This document shows positions 25,066 through 36,199 of a stretch of 64,000 nt of DNA, piece by piece. How positions within the stretch are numbered: position 1 is the first letter of the stretch; the number at the start of each line of letters is the position of its first letter. The notes beneath the pieces are model-generated. The model searched no databases. It was not told where the DNA came from and saw only the letters and a list, made by a program, of their open reading frames with translations. This stretch comes from Haliclona indistincta (Eukaryota > Porifera > Demospongiae > Haplosclerida > Chalinidae): NCBI GenBank assembly GCA_964017065.1, contig OZ024784.1:11203152-11267151 (forward strand), written 5' to 3'. The translations under genes were made by a program, and so were the position numbers.

Positions 25066-26262
25066 ATAGTGTTGGTAAGAACCTATAATTATGAGATTTT
25101 GTCTATCAAAAACGATACCGATAGTACAGGCATCCTAGATCGACGATACCATAACAATACCAATATCAATTGCACATGCGCACAATTGACCATGCGTTTA
25201 ATATGGCTGCTCGAAGAAGTCCGATCTGGAAGTTCATTACCATCGATCCCATACAAGAAAACACGTCAGTGTGCAAAATCTGTGACAAGAAAGTATCTAG
25301 GGGAGGATATAACAAACAGTGAGCAGCTTAAAATTAACGCACTAGCTGTTGTGACCTTTGCGTACACTTCACAACAACTAAACAAACACTAACCTCAAGA
25401 GACATCTCGAAAAGCACGATAAGGAGTACAAAGAGTTTGTGAAACTTAACAAAGAATGTGAGAAGGGACAAAGTCAGGTATCCTACACATAGTCGTCACA
25501 ATCAACAGTGAAAGAAGCGTTCGTTGCTTTACAACCATTTCCCTTTGATCGTCCTCGAGCAAGAAAGCTACATAGGTCGATTGCTGAAATGATTTGTGTA
25601 GATTTCTTACTGTAGAAAACCTGGATATCTCTGCCTTGTCAAAGCTTTTGAACCAAAGTACGTACCTTGTTAACCCTTCACAAGCGGCGGGTGACGATAG
25701 TCGCCCGGCAAGTTTGACGTCACCGGAAGTGGGCGTTAAAATTCGAAGATAGTTTATTTCACCTATAGACCAAATACAGCTATGTGGGGTGTGATGGCGA
25801 GCCATTGGCGGGGCATGCGGCCCCGCCAAGCAGAGCTATGGCGGGATTACCTAGCACCACTGGGTCTCCAGGGGCTTCTTGACATAAAAAGCAGCCATAC
25901 GTGCACCAACTTTGTCTCACACGTGCTGTTTTGACCAAACAAGCGGCGTTTTTTGCTCCGGTGAGAGTGATTCTAGCACACGACAGTTGGTAGATCGTCA
26001 AGTGGGCGTGGTTAACCGCAATTGTCATTGACAACAAGCCCGCACGTTGTGCAAGTTGATTTTGCATATTAACAGTGATCACAGCACTAGTTTGTCTGTC
26101 TAATAGTTTCAAAGGTTAGTGAAATTCACTAAATAGAGGCTAGAATTGCTGTCCGCACTTGAAGGGTTAACGTACTTACCTGTCCCAATGTATGAAGAGG
26201 TAAAAAACCGAGTATCTAGCAACGTCCACGTGCAGCATGGCATCAGTAATACAACTGATACA
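25066..26262 (+). pseudogene. BED-finger hAT transposase, second lineage, fragment
   Basis: The end 'tagtgttggtaagaacc' near 25067 is hAT-like. Coding begins at 25203 with MAARRSPIWKFITIDPIQEN, CKICDKKVSRGGYN and, after a short insertion flanked by repeated AACAAACA, LKRHLEKHDKEYKEFVKLN: a BED finger with CxxC and HxxxH. Next comes QPFPFDRPRARKLHRSIAEM, then ENLDISALSKLLNQSTYL. A piggyBac-like MITE intervenes and the protein resumes with PVPMYEEVKNRVSS. It is cut at about 26262 by an HPF1 arm; the catalytic core is absent. Confidence 0.82.
25674..26166. mobile_element. piggyBac-like MITE (PB-2), copy 1
   Basis: TTAA-CCCTTCACAAGCGGCGGG ... CACTTGAAGGG-TTAA, with TTAA at 25670-25673 and 26167-26170. 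CCC-starting TIRs on TTAA are the piggyBac signature. Just inside the left end is a GGGTGACGATAGTCGCCC near-palindrome. It lies within a hAT transposase remnant. Sister copy at 58277-58737. Confidence 0.9.
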
Positions 26263-26264
26263 CG

Positions 26265-26415
26265 AAAATTAAAAAGATTTCTAATGAAATCAAAACAATG
26301 TAGTGATGAAGAAATCTACTACTGGTCCACAATGTAAACCAACAAGGAACAAGCATGGAATGGTAACACGATTGACTTGCTAACAGACCATAGATCCCTA
26401 CATCAGTGGCTGCTG
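26265..26415. repeat. Solo HPF1 palindrome arm (copy 7)
   Basis: A single arm, from AAAATTAAAAAGATTTC through GGTAACACGATTGACTTGC to CCCTACATCAGTGGCTG. The expected second arm is missing; the centre text 'actatagctagttcagctag' reappears at 26722 after a nested MITE and then stops. Confidence 0.85.
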
Positions 26416-26713
26416 CAAGGCCGTAGCCAGGATTTTGAGAGAGGGGGTTCTTGTTTGTGGCGTGGAGCCGAAATTTTTTAGCTAATTAATTATTCATTAG
26501 GGCGTGTAAATCAACAGAGTGGTTACTCGCGATCGCGTACTGTGCATACAACTAGGAAGCTAGCCGTATTACAGCAGTCTTCTACACTAGTAACAGCGAT
26601 TTGTGGAGTAGAAAGTAGCTACTATAGTAATTTTCTGAAGACTTCAAGCGGACCGTTGGTTAGCCTGGGCGGTTCGTCCGAACCCATCGAACCCCCTGTC
26701 TACGGGCTTGCGC
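26416..26713. mobile_element. hAT-like MITE in the HPF1 arm centre
   Basis: Ends CAAGGCCGTAGCCAGG and, inverted, CAAGCCCGTAGACAGG; the 'CCGTAGCCAGG' word is common among hAT TIRs. Outside are GGCTGCTG and CGCTGTTG, a possible imperfect 8-base duplication. No coding region. Confidence 0.65.
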
Positions 26714-26757
26714 TGTTGCCTGACTATAGCTAGTTCAGCTAGTTGTTGTTTTTACTG

Positions 26758-27092
26758 ACGGACAATCAGAAAAACTTTAACTACAGGCTATCACGTGCTC
26801 GTATTGTTTCAGAGAATGCATTCGGACGCTTAAAAGCACGGTGGAGAAGACTTATGAAACAAAATGACATGGAAGCACACCACATTCCAAACATCATTGT
26901 TGCTTGCTGCATACTGCACAATGTGTGTGGAATACATGGAAGCCATTTCCTTGATTCATGGCTAGACAAGGATGCTTCCACCGTGTCCAGCCAAATGCTG
27001 CAGCTTTCGTCAACTACTACAACAACCGTGGACACTTCTCAGTCTGCAGAAATTAGGGACACACTTGTCCAACACTTACTAACTACTACAAC
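26758..27092 (+). pseudogene. PIF/Harbinger transposase, C-terminal part (displaced)
   Basis: Encodes NQKNFNYRLSRARIVSENAF followed by GRLKARWRRLM and ACCILHNVC, the C-terminal end of the DDE_Tnp_4 domain with the last catalytic Glu (SENAFG). On the plus strand it lies upstream of the middle part at 27093, the reverse of normal protein order. See the finding on rearrangement. Confidence 0.88.
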
Positions 27093-27357
27093 CGTAAAGG
27101 GTGGTATTCAATGATTTTGCAGGCAGTGGTAGACCATGAATACTTGTTTAGGGATGTATATGTTGGCTGGCCTGGGAGTGTCCATGATGCTAGAGTCTTT
27201 GCAAACTCTTCATTGTACCAAAGGGCTCATGACAAGGAAATACTGAAATCATGTAGTCGTGCTATATTGGGCAAAACTATATTCCCATTTCTTGTAGGTG
27301 ACTCAGCCTATCCGTTGAGCTCATGGCTTATGAAACCTTTCCCTCATGGTTCTACAT
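27093..27357 (+). pseudogene. PIF/Harbinger transposase, middle part
   Basis: Encodes KGWYSMILQAVVDHEYLFRD, then GWPGSVHDARVF and LVGDSAYPLSSWLMKPFPHG, the centre of DDE_Tnp_4 with the second acidic residue region. It is out of frame with the preceding C-terminal piece by one base, and directly abuts the inverted N-terminal piece at about 27358. Confidence 0.9.
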
Positions 27358-28190
27358 TGAAGCTGGTGGTCTCACCGGTACATGACTACCATCGATTGCA
27401 CCAGCACATTGTACCATGTTCCATTTCTCCTCAAATCCTTTTACTACTCTTTCCAATTCATTTCCATTAGGGAACTTTATGTACTGGTCAAAAAGTACAG
27501 AAACAATGGCAGCACAAGTATCGTGCACAATGACACACAGTACATCTTGCAACGCCGAAGAGATGGAAATTGGTGCGATACTCTGAGCAAGTAGACAGAC
27601 AATAAAGTGTAATAGCCAAACGATGTTCAATACTGATTGGTGTTCGAAGGCGTGTGTTTTGGTGTTGAATATGAGGTCTCAATTGTGCACACAGATATTC
27701 AAATGTCTCACGATTCATGCGAAAGTTTTCAACCCAATTTTCTGGCGTGAAGATGACCAACACAATGTGTTCCCAAAAGTACATGGACCTGCATGTGGTG
27801 GTAGTAGGTAATGCAATTGCATGATGCATGCTCATGTGTGGTAAAAAATATACACGACCACTAAACAAGCTCTTGCAGGCAACACTACAAGCCTACTATA
27901 TTTGAGTCCATGCGCAAATTTAACTTAGGACAGTGTAAATTGTGTGTAATAAATACAGAGTACGGCGCTACTGCACACCTCGGGACAGTCCACACGGTAC
28001 GAGGAGTAGGAGCAAAACTGGCTGCAACTGCTACCGCGGTGAGCAGTATCGTCATAAATCTCCTGCGTGATCTCCGTCGCCTGAGTTCAGTAAGCCTTCT
28101 TCTAGAAACTGCTAGTCCCCATGTCAATGAGCTCTGAGAAGAGCTAGAAGACAGCAGTGCTGCTGCAAGTACTCCGCATAGGTTCGCCAT
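27358..28190 (-). pseudogene. PIF/Harbinger transposase, N-terminal part, two exons, inverted
   Basis: Exon 1 (28190-27979) encodes MANLCGVLAAALLSS..., an Arg-rich stretch (LTELRRRRSRRRFM) and RTVWTVP, with donor CCGAG|GTGTGC. Exon 2 (27788-27358) begins after CATGCAG with SMYFWEHIVLVIFTPENWVE. It continues through the helix-turn-helix region (RLRTPISIEHRLAITLY, FGVARCTVC) to the first catalytic Asp in AIDGSHVPVRPPASM. The exon phases fit (Arg-Ser across the join). A frameshift lies near 27490-27510. Its continuation is on the opposite strand at 27093-27357. Confidence 0.85.
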
Positions 28191-28352
28191 TCGTTCGCTA
28201 TTACGTTGCAGTCGTTGCTGCCCACCTAAAGCCTATGCTATCACGTGATTGGCTCGCGCAAATCTCCGCCCATCGCAGACGATTGCAGTGCTCGTAGTGT
28301 AAACGCGAGCCAGCACGCATTCTCAGCACGGTTCTCGAACTGTGCTGGCCTG

Positions 28353-28655
28353 GCACGGTTAAGTTGTACCAGGAGCCCATCGAGACGACATGCGCAAGGG
28401 AGCATGCAACTCTGTATACGGCGAAATCCAAACATGGCTGCCCATTCTATTTTTAGTCACTCCTTGCAGTCCTTATACGGTCAATATGGCTGGGGCTGAA
28501 CATAGTTTATTCTATATAAGTATAAAATGAATCGCTATTTTTAAAACTTGACAGCCATGTTTGGATTTCGCCGTATACACTAAGTAGTACGGAGTTGCAT
28601 GCTCCCTCGCCGGCTTCGCCGGCTCGATATGCTCCTGGTTGTACGAGTGTAAACA
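28353..28655. repeat. Inverted repeat, arms about 90-100 bp
   Basis: Left arm 28353-28442 ('gtaccaggagc...gcaagggagcatgcaactc...cggcgaaatccaaacatgg') is matched in reverse by 28554-28655. The right arm holds an extra small hairpin GCCGGCTTCGCCGGC at 28609-28623. Confidence 0.8.
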
Positions 28656-28860
28656 CGGTATTAGTGTACCATGTTGATCAAGGCAGAACTGCACAAATGC
28701 CGAGCTGTACGATACTTTTATTCTTGGAAGAACACGGAAAGCGCTTCTGGAACGGGCTAGTGTACGGTGTAATGTAGCGACAATGCCCAAAAAGATTACG
28801 AATACCCTATATACCGGGGATAGTCTGAGCATGCACTAGTACCTTTGCAGTGTGTACCAG

Positions 28861-28905
28861 GCCCAATTTTCGCCTTTTCGTTCCGTTGCGTTTCGAAAAT
28901 TGGGC
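28861..28905. repeat. Perfect 12-bp stem hairpin
   Basis: GCCCAATTTTCG (28861-28872) and CGAAAATTGGGC (28894-28905) are exact inverse complements around a 21-base loop. Neither a T run nor a gene border is nearby, so it is not a recognised terminator. Confidence 0.85.
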
Positions 28906-28966
28906 AGGGAACGAGGCTAACCACAGGTAGACATGGTATAACTGACTTGTATCATGGCAACCACAA

Positions 28967-29168
28967 TGCCCACTGATGTCTGTAGGTTTCTATAGGATAA
29001 ATAAGGGCGACTTGCACAGTCATCATAGTTTACTGATGAGGTTGCACAACTCTTACCCCTTCCTATTATGCCCACTGATGTCTGTAGGTTTCTATAGGAT
29101 AAATAAGGGCGACTTGCACGGTCATCATAGTTTACTGATGAGGTTGCACAACTCTTACCCCTTCCTAT
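28967..29168 (+). repeat. Tandem duplication, 102-bp unit, two copies
   Basis: The block beginning 'tgcccactgatgtctgtagg' at 28967 recurs at 29069 with almost no change (one visible substitution, cacagtcat versus cacggtcat). It keeps a 100-codon frame open by chance; no domain was seen. Confidence 0.95.
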
Positions 29169-29183
29169 TTTTCTCTCTGGAAG

Positions 29184-29275
29184 ATACAGGGTTTTGCAGG
29201 TTGCTTGACCAAAAACTTACTGCTAGCGCATGCGCTAGCAGGAAATTGTTTGATCTAGCAACCTGCATAACCCTG
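29184..29275. repeat. Palindrome with perfect GCTAGCGCATGCGCTAGC core
   Basis: Outer stems CAGGGTTTTGCAGGTTGCT and AGCAACCTGCATAACCCTG pair with one interruption. Inside lies the perfect palindrome TGCTAGCGCATGCGCTAGCA (29219-29238). Probably a small foldback repeat. Confidence 0.88.
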
Positions 29276-29300
29276 TAGATCATTTCTATGATCTTTTTGC

Positions 29301-29412
29301 CCAGTGGGAGTCATGTGATTTCCCGTGGAATATCCAGATATACCACAGGAAATCACATGATTTCCAATGGAACATCCAGATATACCACAGGAAATCATGT
29401 GACTTTCCATGG
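29301..29412. repeat. Tandem repeat of about 47 bp (GGAAATCA/CATGTGATTTCC)
   Basis: About two and a half copies of 'atgtgatttccnntggaa...atccagatataccacagg'. Each unit contains inverted GATTTCC / GGAAATC words, so the block is both tandem and foldback. Confidence 0.85.
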
Positions 29413-29416
29413 TATA

Positions 29417-30616
29417 TTAGGGAGGCACGGTAGTGACTCCCTATGTAGGGATGAACGAGAAAACAAGATGGTGGCTACATACATGTATTAGCGTTCAAAC
29501 GCTGATATTTCGCCTGGTGATGAATTTTATACGTCCAAAGACACTTAGATCTGCTATCTGGCGTTGCCCCATCCTACAGTAGCAAGGAGATTGCTCGAAA
29601 TTGTTACTAAAGTGACCAACCAGGAAACGGTGAAAATCGAGTTTCGTCATCTTCGTTTTCTTCTTCTTTCTTCCACTCGTCTAGCACCTTTACGTGAGCA
29701 GTACCGAGACCAAAATACCCACGAACAGTCATGAGATTCTCCTGGCATGTGCCTTTTGAACTTAGTTTTTAGCGAAACGACGATATAAATTTGATGAGTT
29801 CACGATCACGAACAGTTGTCAGCTAAGTGTTAGACGCCATTATTGTGATTACGTAATACGCACGTGACAATCACACGAATTTATTAGTAGTATGGAAAGC
29901 TCATATTGGCGTCTGGAGTCTTCGAAGAACAGCTCACCGAGTAAGCTCATGTAGTATCACCGTTCTGCTGCTTGCCAGATAGTATCACAGCCATACAGAA
30001 ATTTCTAAACCAGAGTGGGCCGGGCTAGTATGCTGTGCAATCATGCAGGCTGCAGCATGCATGATTGCATGGGCTAGTTTCAGTACTTAGGAGCTACAAG
30101 TTAAAAAGCAATTATCAACAACAGCAAACCAAACCAATGGTGGAAACAAAGAGATACATTATCTTGCCGAATACGAACTGCACCAAAAATTTGAAACTCA
30201 CTGAAAAAGAAAAAAGGACACAAACAAGAAAATAAAAAGATTTCTAATGAAATCAAAAGGATGTAGGAATAAAGAAATCTGCTACTGGTCCACAATGTAA
30301 ACCAACAAGGAGCAAGCATGAAATGGTAACACGATTGACTTGCTAACAGACCATAGATCCCTACATCAGTGGCTGTACATAAGAATATTTTTTCACAAGC
30401 AGAAAAGTTCAATTCAATGCACATCAGGTGTCAGTCAATAGCAACTAGCTGATCTAGCTATAGTCAGGCCACAGCAGCCACTGATGTAGGGATCTATGGT
30501 CTGTTATAGCAAGTCAATCGTGTTACCATTCCATGCTTGCTCCTTGTTGGTTTACATTGTGGACCAGTAGCAGATTTCTTTATCCTACATCCTTTTGATT
30601 TTGTTAGAAATCTTTT
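29417..30616. mobile_element. HPF1 copy 8
   Basis: Starts TTAGGGAGGCACGGTAGTG with AAGATGGTGGCTAC (one change in the YY1-like motif). It has a CTTCTTCTTTCTT tract and the body words, then a long palindrome with arms about 30230-30371 and 30475-30612. In the arms 'gaataaagaaatctgctact' replaces the usual 'gttgtgaaatctaccact', a subfamily shared with the copy at 58774. Confidence 0.85.
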
Positions 30617-30734
30617 TTTTTCTTTCTGAAATACACCACTGGCAGTGCCTTTGAAAATAAGGCTTCCTACAAATTGTACATAGCACACTAACAGGTCTAT
30701 ATACCCAATATGGGACCCTTGTTCAGTGTCCTCG

Positions 30735-30868
30735 GCGGTGATATAGCCTGGGGCAATGCCAGAGAGCAGATCTAAAGACATGTAAAGAAATATCACTGAT
30801 TGAATGGATTGTAGCTGCCATATTGTTTTCCGTTCATCCCAAATAGGGACGCATGGTAGTGCGTCCCT
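30735..30868. repeat. Diverged HPF1 terminal fragment next to a plakin exon
   Basis: Contains 'ggcaatgccagagagcagatct', a mutated YY1-like block (gtagctgccatattg), TTCCGTTCATCCC and a terminal hairpin TAGGGACGCA...TGCGTCCCTA at about 30843-30868. It ends 54 bases from the plakin exon at 30923 and is the oldest-looking HPF1 end in the window. Confidence 0.7.
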
Positions 30869-30922
30869 AAGAACATGCATCTGCAAGCAATATTAATTGT
30901 TGTAATTACTATAATTTGAAAC

Positions 30923-31146
30923 CTTGCAATGGCAATGTCCTTTTGCCTAGTACGAGCTTCTAGCAACTGTCTATGACGTTCAGAACTGCGCAGCCATAGC
31001 TTTTTCCACTGCTTCTTCAAGTACTGTATTTTCTTAAACATGTCTTGATTAGGCTCAGGGAAAATGTTCTGTGATTGCTTCTTTCTAATAGTTTTTCCAA
31101 GAGCATCCATGTTGGGCTGGTATGTTGCCATAACTTCTTGGAATTG
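30923..31146 (-). CDS. Plakin spectrin-repeat exon (last repeat before EF-hands)
   Basis: The exon is 224 nt, entered after CTATAATAG and left at GCAAG|GTTTCA. It starts in phase 0 directly after the GAG that ends the exon at 56168, and its last two bases are completed by the first base of the exon at 4365 to give Arg. The product begins QFQEVMATYQPNMDALGKTI and includes FKKIQYLKKQWKKLWLRSSE and RHRQLLEA, the second half of a spectrin repeat with the conserved Trp. It is flanked by introns of about 25 and 26.6 kb, both filled with mobile elements, and would be invisible without its neighbours. Confidence 0.9.
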
Positions 31147-32458
31147 CTATTATAGTAAATGAAACAACTGATCATTAACATTATTTTAGTGTGGGAGAAC
31201 AGTTCTAACATTATTTTAACACTACTAAAGGCATGTTCGTGAAACTGGGTTGAAATGGAACTCGACTTACCCGGGTTGAACTCGGTTAGCGCACATACAC
31301 ACTCGACCTATATAATTATGCGAGTCAGGTCGATGCCAGCAGTTCAAGATTATAATTATGTGTAATATACTTTATACTTTATCATAATAGCTTAGAAGTC
31401 TATATGAATTTCATGCCTACCTAGTGAGTATAGGAAATAATACAAGTGAAGGGGTGATTACCCCGAGAGCGTAGCCCGAGGGTTATTCACACATTCACAA
31501 GAGTGTTTTATATGCACACAAGGCAGACATGAGATAGCATACTTATGTGCTGACTCATCATTTCTCACTACATTCATCATCTTGTTTGACAGTATCTTTC
31601 AACCTGTGACTAAGTGATATCACACATATCACACCTTTGATCATTAAATTATTTTGGTCAAATGGGACAAAAAACGGAATTAAAGTATACCTAGGTCAAA
31701 GATTAAAGATGCCGCCTATGCTATGTAATATTTATAGTACAGACCTGCCTACTGTACTATAAACAATTTATCATACACTAGCGACGCCATTTTGTTTGGC
31801 ACATGCGCAAAACCGACATTGGCACGCTGCAATTAATTTTTGTGAGCATGTTATCGGTCGAAGTAGCTATGGCTGTGCTGCTTAGCTGGAAGAATCCCTC
31901 TTTCTGACGGTCAATCGCTCAGTGAAGTTCCTGAAATAGATCATTCTGATTCCCTAATGGTGATAATATTCATTTTAGTATCAGTATTGGTGCTTTAGCC
32001 ATGTATCGAAAGTATACCGTATAATTATATGCAATCCACCTTACCGTCACGGTTTTTGTTACCATAGTGTTCTCATGAACAAAAAATACTTTGGAGGACG
32101 TAGTTAAGTGATGGCTACTGTGAGTAGGTAAAGTAGCCGACAAAAGGATGGCTGTGGATTCCGTGAACCATCGTCGTCGCTGGATCATTTAGAGATCAGG
32201 CGCTTGTCAGAGTCATAGAGAACATGCGAGCTGTGGGATAGCTAGCCTCATCGAAATCAAGAGACTGACTTTAGCTAGGAAAATATTATGTTGTAGAGTT
32301 GTTCTTGTCTCTAACCATGTCTGCTATCAAAATATCAGACCTTTGAAACTGTTTTTATCAGACCTCGGGTCACGATACGCGTTTTATAGAATTTTCGCGT
32401 AATACAAATTCACCGTAATGACGTCACTAGTGAACGATAAAACACCCATATTGCATAC
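31147..32458. other. Intron sequence, mostly unrecognised
   Basis: A small word cluster 'ggggtgattaccccgagagc...cccgagggttat' at 31445-31490 is hairpin-prone. Otherwise there is no coding similarity or paired repeat. A 72-codon ORF on the minus strand at 31970 has no features. Confidence 0.4.
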
Positions 32459-32461
32459 TTA

Positions 32462-32926
32462 TACTGCATTCACACAGGCAGTGAAGCAAGTCAGCCCAGC
32501 TCGGCGCGGGTAACTGGCACGCTATTTGGCTGCGTTCACACAGAAGCACGCAAGCGAGTTTGAGCTCGCTACACGCAATAAAGAAGGGGCGGATACTTCC
32601 TAGTAATAAAAAGGATGGTTAAAATGGTGTTGAACGAAGAACTGCACGTGCACTTTTCTTGCAGACGGTGCAGTTACGTGTAGGTAGGCGCTTTGTTTAC
32701 TACTTCGTAAGTACTTTTCTAAGCAGATATCATCAATAAACTAACCGCTGACTTATGAAAGAAAAACGCTTACCCGGGTAGGACCCCATTCTGGCTCACT
32801 ATTGTAAAGTGGGCTAATCAAGCTTGACTCGGCACAGTTCGGCTCGATTTGTGCGTGTTCACACAGTAATTAAACCAAGTTGGTGCGCGCCAAGACCTGC
32901 GACCTTTTGCTTGTGTGAACGCAGTA
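32462..32926. mobile_element. Harbinger-like MITE, TTA target
   Basis: TACTGCATTCACACAGG at the left and, inverted, TACTGCGTTCACACAAG at the right, with TTA on both sides (32459-32461 and 32927-32929). A 3-base TWA target is the PIF/Harbinger habit. 465 bp, no transposase. Confidence 0.8.
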
Positions 32927-32983
32927 TTAAGCATTGTTGCACTGAGATAGCCGCCAACGCGCTTTCAATCGACGATCCTTTAA

Positions 32984-33851
32984 GGGGACGGTTACCAGTT
33001 TGCCTAATTAAATATTCATAAACTAGTACATTTATAAAATACTGGGGGCGAGCCTGAGCTGATTTATGTCCTGCACAATTCAAGAACAATCCATTTTTCT
33101 ACATATGCACAACAGTAAGCCCTCTGCTCTTGTATTTCCGTTGTCGCTCCAGTCGTAGAGCTCTGTGATCAGGTGACTCTGCTGCTCGTTGTCGCTTCCT
33201 GGCAGTACCCTTACCTTGTAGAAGTCGATCCAGGCGTCTCCAATGCGCTGTCTTGTTTTGAATCACGCCACGTGAGGATTACATCATAGGGCGCGGTCAA
33301 TGTGTACGCGCACGTGACTTCTCGGGAACATAGGGAGGACAAACGCACCACGCGGCCAGATACATACATACAAACATTCTCCGCGACGTGGGACGCACAT
33401 CACCATCAATGTGGGGCTCGCTCAGGCTTGCCCCAAATAATATTAAATCATAGTGTGGATACAAATAGCGCTATAAAGCTAAGATAAGTTGTATTGAATG
33501 CACCATCGACTAATCTATGTATAAAATAGTCCAGGCCAACAACTGCTACGGTAGAATAAGCCGGAATTGCGCCAAAGCTGATCGCTATAAAACTCGGTTT
33601 TTCTACGCCAAATTTCTTGACGAGCGTGCTAAGGCAAGAAGCGAAGTACTCACCAAATGCTCTTAAAGATAAACTCTAGGGCGAGATCTATATTGGAAAG
33701 AATAGAAGCATCTTGTTTCCGAAAAATTCCCAATAATTATAAATGGCTTAAGGAAGACGCTGAAACACGCCATTTTAGCCATTTATTGGGAATTTTTCGG
33801 AAACAAGATGCTTCTATTCTTTCCAATATAGGTAAACTGGTAACCGTCCCC
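32984..33851. mobile_element. TTAA-B palindromic MITE, copy 1 (right arm truncated, with nested element)
   Basis: Ends GGGGACGGTTACCAGTTTGC / GCAAACTGGTAACCGTCCCC-like, with TTAA at 32980-32983 and 33852-33855. The left arm matches the family copy at 63011 from 'attaaatcatagtg' on. The right arm is largely deleted, keeping only the innermost part and the last 30 bases. A second element interrupts it at about 33044-33437. Confidence 0.85.
33044..33437. mobile_element. Inverted-repeat element nested in TTAA-B copy 1
   Basis: Ends GGGGCGAGCCTGAGC and GCTCAGGCTTGCCCC, inverse with one mismatch. Comparing with the uninterrupted copy at 63011 shows that this block, about 390 bp, is extra. No clear target duplication; no coding region. 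Confidence 0.75.
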
Positions 33852-33855
33852 TTAA

Positions 33856-34470
33856 GGTGACGTGTACAGTTACACCCCCGCACTTATGAATATAATTAGC
33901 ATGTAATACCAGCAATGTAAAATGGCTGCGATTGATCATGAGCTACATTTTTGTCGTCAAAATTTGCAAACAGCACTTGCTTGCCATCGGTAAAACCCGA
34001 ATGTTTCTGTTGTACAGAGCCTAGGACAGGGCCTGAAACTATAAACTTCGCCTAGAAGCCACCTGTTTGTGAGTTATGACGGCAGTTGTCACCAAAATAT
34101 TAGCCGTTTGGAGTCTCATAATAAATGTTTGGGCTTTTCTCTGAAATGACTTACTGGATTACTTTCAAAACATACTCAGGCCCTCGCATAGATACAGAAG
34201 TGTCGGTTAGTGCTAAACTCTTCCATTTCTCCTTCAAAGTGTTCGCAAATTTTGACGACGAAAATAGAGAATTTCATACCTCTCAAGCTCTGCTTGCTTG
34301 CTGCCCAACTTTGTTGCGTGTTTGCTTAGCTCTTGCACTTATTATGAAGACTAGTCTTTTGTGTGTACATGGATTGCCACTATGACGTTCTAGCGCTCTT
34401 CGTTTCGACTCAGTATTTGTATTTTATTATTTTAATGAATAATTAATTAGCCAAACAGTACCCCGTCCCC
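33856..34470. mobile_element. TTAA-bounded element sharing both TTAA sites with neighbours
   Basis: Left end TTAA-GGTGACGTGTACAG, right end GTACCCCGTCCCC-TTAA (34471-34474). Each end carries an AT-rich 'TTATGAATATAATTAG'-like word at similar distance, as in the other TTAA families, but the two ends match each other only partly. An interior ORF of 86 codons is not recognised. Confidence 0.6.
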
Positions 34471-36199
34471 TTAAGGGTGCTCGGTGATTGTTAATATTCA
34501 TTAGGCGCAGGGTTGGGGCCAAGTACATTGGTAAATGTACTTAAGTACAATTTTGCCGTACTTGTACTTATACTTAAGTCCTATATCAGTTTATGGATGT
34601 ACTTGTAATGCATGTTTATGTCAAAGTACATAAGCATAGTTAATAAGCAAGTGGCCACTCCCCTATTACGTAAGCATACTCAACACGTGCAACTACCTAT
34701 TCTCTCTCTCTCCTTGACCTTTGTCATCTCAACACTTCCCCGAGACCTGCTCGGCAGCTAGATTGTTCTCCGGGCCACTGATATCATCGTGGAGCTTACC
34801 TATGCCGCATGGCAAGACGAATCGCGGTCGTGCCGCGACCACCTCTTCTCGCGGTCCCATGGCTACTCGTGCTTGAGGTCGGGGCAGTACGACGGCCACT
34901 CCAACTACTCGCGGCACTTCTACTACATCTCGCGGTGCTCCTACCCGTGGCACCCCAGTTACTCGTGGCGGCGGTACTTCTACTACATCTCGCGGAGCTC
35001 CTTCTCGCGGCACCCCAGCTACTCGGGGCGGTCCTCGTGGTCGAGCAGGCTACACGTGGGCATAGCCCGCAGCAGGCCATACCCAATAGTGCAGACAACT
35101 CCAGGTCGCCCCAATAACTGATCTCGGGCTACGACCACCTCGCCTCCACCTGATGGCTCTTTATACCCGTTCGAGTTACAGTCAAGCGAACTCAGGGACT
35201 ATGGGGTGGAGGACTTCATCCAACTCATTCGGGATGTCGTCCATGAGGAACGGGTAGAGCAGCACAACATGGTTAACTCTGACGACTAGGACCTGGACGA
35301 GTCGATGACTACTGGGGAAGGGCAGTCAGCCAGCAACCCTCCTCCCCTACCACCTCCTGTCAGTGGCCAAGGTATGTTGGGTAGGGACTGTTGGTATGCA
35401 TGGGGTTGCTTTCGGTGTTGGGTGAAGTGACATGACGTGGGGGGGGGGCTGCCAGCATGTGCTATCAGTCTCCCAGATATGTCTGTGGACACACGTTGAG
35501 ACACACTTGTAGGTTGCTACACATGACAATGCTGGCTGATTGTAAGCATAATTAATTTTATCGTAATGAATTAGCGGCCACATGCCATGCATCACAGGTA
35601 TTTCAGTCAATCCGACTATCCCGACCATAGAACAGTGCCCATACTACTGGGTTAGTTGTCATTCATAGTAAATACGTTTACCTGTTTAGTGCGGGCTACA
35701 GCAAAAAAAAATATTATTTTTTTTCCAATAAACGACAGTGACACAACACGTCTCACCATCGTCTGATTAGTATCGTGGACTGCTGGGCTACTCTTAGAAT
35801 TTGTAGCATGCCCTGCGCAGCATATTCACGTTAGAATTGACCGAATATTTCTCTTATCGCTCGCCAACTGGCTCTCCTTTAATCTTTGCAGGTACTACCC
35901 TTCCATTTAATTGCCTCCCACCACCATCGTCATTGTTGGGTCTGCAGAGGTCCAATCATGTACCACCAGCACCAGAAAGTGCTATTCAGTCTCAGTTGCC
36001 ACCTCAGCAGCAACCAGGTCACTGGCAGAGCTTGTATGATTGGCTCTCACCAACTAGCGGCGCCGGCGGAGGACTGAGTCTGTCTATATCTTCCCGTCCT
36101 GTCCCAGCAAGGCTTGTACAGCAGATCCGTGGAGGTCGGTTCATCGAGATGCGTGACTTACTATGGGACAATGTGGCTGTTAGGCGTCATTACGAAGAC

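Noticed and set aside
28861..28905. Hairpin as a transcription terminator
   Set aside because: No T tract and no adjacent gene; rho-independent termination does not apply to animal nuclear genes.
28976..29278. 100-codon ORF
   Set aside because: It spans the 102-bp tandem duplication, whose length is a multiple of three, so it stays open by chance.
34729..35121. Three long overlapping ORFs in the Gly/Arg/Thr-rich block
   Set aside because: Shadows of the GC-rich repetitive gag start; only the frame beginning MPHGKTNRGR fits the related start at 61324.
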